A program made the translations under genes and the position numbers. The notes beneath the pieces were generated by a model. It made no database searches and had not been told where the DNA came from. It saw only the letters and a list, made by a program, of their open reading frames with translations. 5,653 nucleotides of DNA from NCBI GenBank assembly GCA_016217585.1, contig JACRHQ010000061.1:1-5653 (forward strand). Reading direction: 5' to 3'. Shown in pieces: positions 5,571-5,653 of this stretch; the stretch's first letter is position 1, and each line of letters starts with the position of its first letter. Origin of the DNA: Candidatus Omnitrophota bacterium. GTDB taxonomy: Bacteria > Omnitrophota > Gorgyraeia > Zapsychrales > Zapsychraceae.

Positions 5571-5621
5571 TATTACAGGAATAAAGAAAATCAGCATTTT
5601 CGTAAATAAGTGAGGTGACTC

Positions 5622-5653
5622 ATGGTGATCACAAAGACATTTGTACGCAAACA
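5622..5653 (+). CDS. Start of an unidentified gene, cut by the window edge
   Basis: Only ten full codons are visible: MVITKTFVRK. The case for a real gene is the context: GAGGTGA, a long match to the anti-Shine-Dalgarno sequence, ends 3 nt before the ATG, and a near-consensus promoter lies 52-80 nt upstream. The peptide is too short for any family call. Being in AT-rich sequence with its own promoter, it is probably a separate transcription unit from the repeat protein. Confidence 0.65.
   Translation, partial: MVITKTFVRK

Larger units (their letters stand above)
5399..5621. other. AT-rich spacer with no confident gene
   Basis: Composition drops sharply from the GC-rich coding region to AT-rich DNA. 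Short repeats are present: TAACCTGAT at 5483-5491 and 5522-5530 (direct, 39 nt apart), TATCAGTG at 5424-5431 against CACTGATA at 5508-5515 (inverted), and GACCA/TGGTC at 5416-5434. No convincing terminator for the upstream genes is seen. It holds the promoter at 5542-5570 and a possible recombinase scrap on the minus strand. Confidence 0.6.

Overview
The window holds a chromosomal de novo pyrimidine operon next to a divergently transcribed gene for a repetitive, exported surface-type protein. The organism is a bacterium with moderately high GC in its core genes. It uses Bacillus-like PyrR regulation but encodes a secreted protein with YadA-like head repeats and several GIGT..P modules. That mix recalls uncultured lineages such as Omnitrophota or related candidate phyla. 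This is an impression from protein style, not a demonstrated assignment.

Minus strand, right to left: a near-consensus sigma-70-type promoter (2579-2607) starts a leader of about 210 nt. The leader carries a PyrR-binding loop (2528-2541) and an intrinsic terminator (2455-2492), which together look like a classic PyrR/UMP attenuator. It controls pyrR (1820-2362), pyrB (725-1666) and pyrC (from 616, running off the left edge). Their products sense UMP/PRPP and catalyse the second and third steps of UMP synthesis. Each of the three non-coding gaps (before pyrR, before pyrB, before pyrC) holds a degenerate array built on an 8-nt period with core ATCCGG. A 14-mer is shared exactly by all three.

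Upstream of the pyr promoter on the same strand is a small minimal nucleotidyltransferase (2750-3019). It is followed in frame by only the last 35 codons of what looks like its HI0074/HEPN-type substrate-binding partner (2642-2749), so the pair appears to have decayed. The divergent gap 3020-3230 is packed with dyad symmetry: a perfect 12-bp inverted repeat, an 11-bp spaced inverted repeat, a near-perfect 12-bp dyad over the likely -10 box, and a hairpin presenting the ribosome binding site.

Plus strand: 3231-5294 encodes a 687-residue Sec-exported protein. It has Hep_Hag/YadA-head 14-residue repeats, then 14 uninterrupted 17-residue repeats (51 bp each), three GIGT..P motifs, and a similar two-cysteine module at each end. 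A 35-codon ORF overlaps its stop codon (ATGA) and resembles a truncated end-module. At about 5398 the sequence turns abruptly AT-rich. That segment has a possible recombinase-HTH scrap on the minus strand, a strong promoter (5542-5570) and the first codons of a gene starting at 5622.
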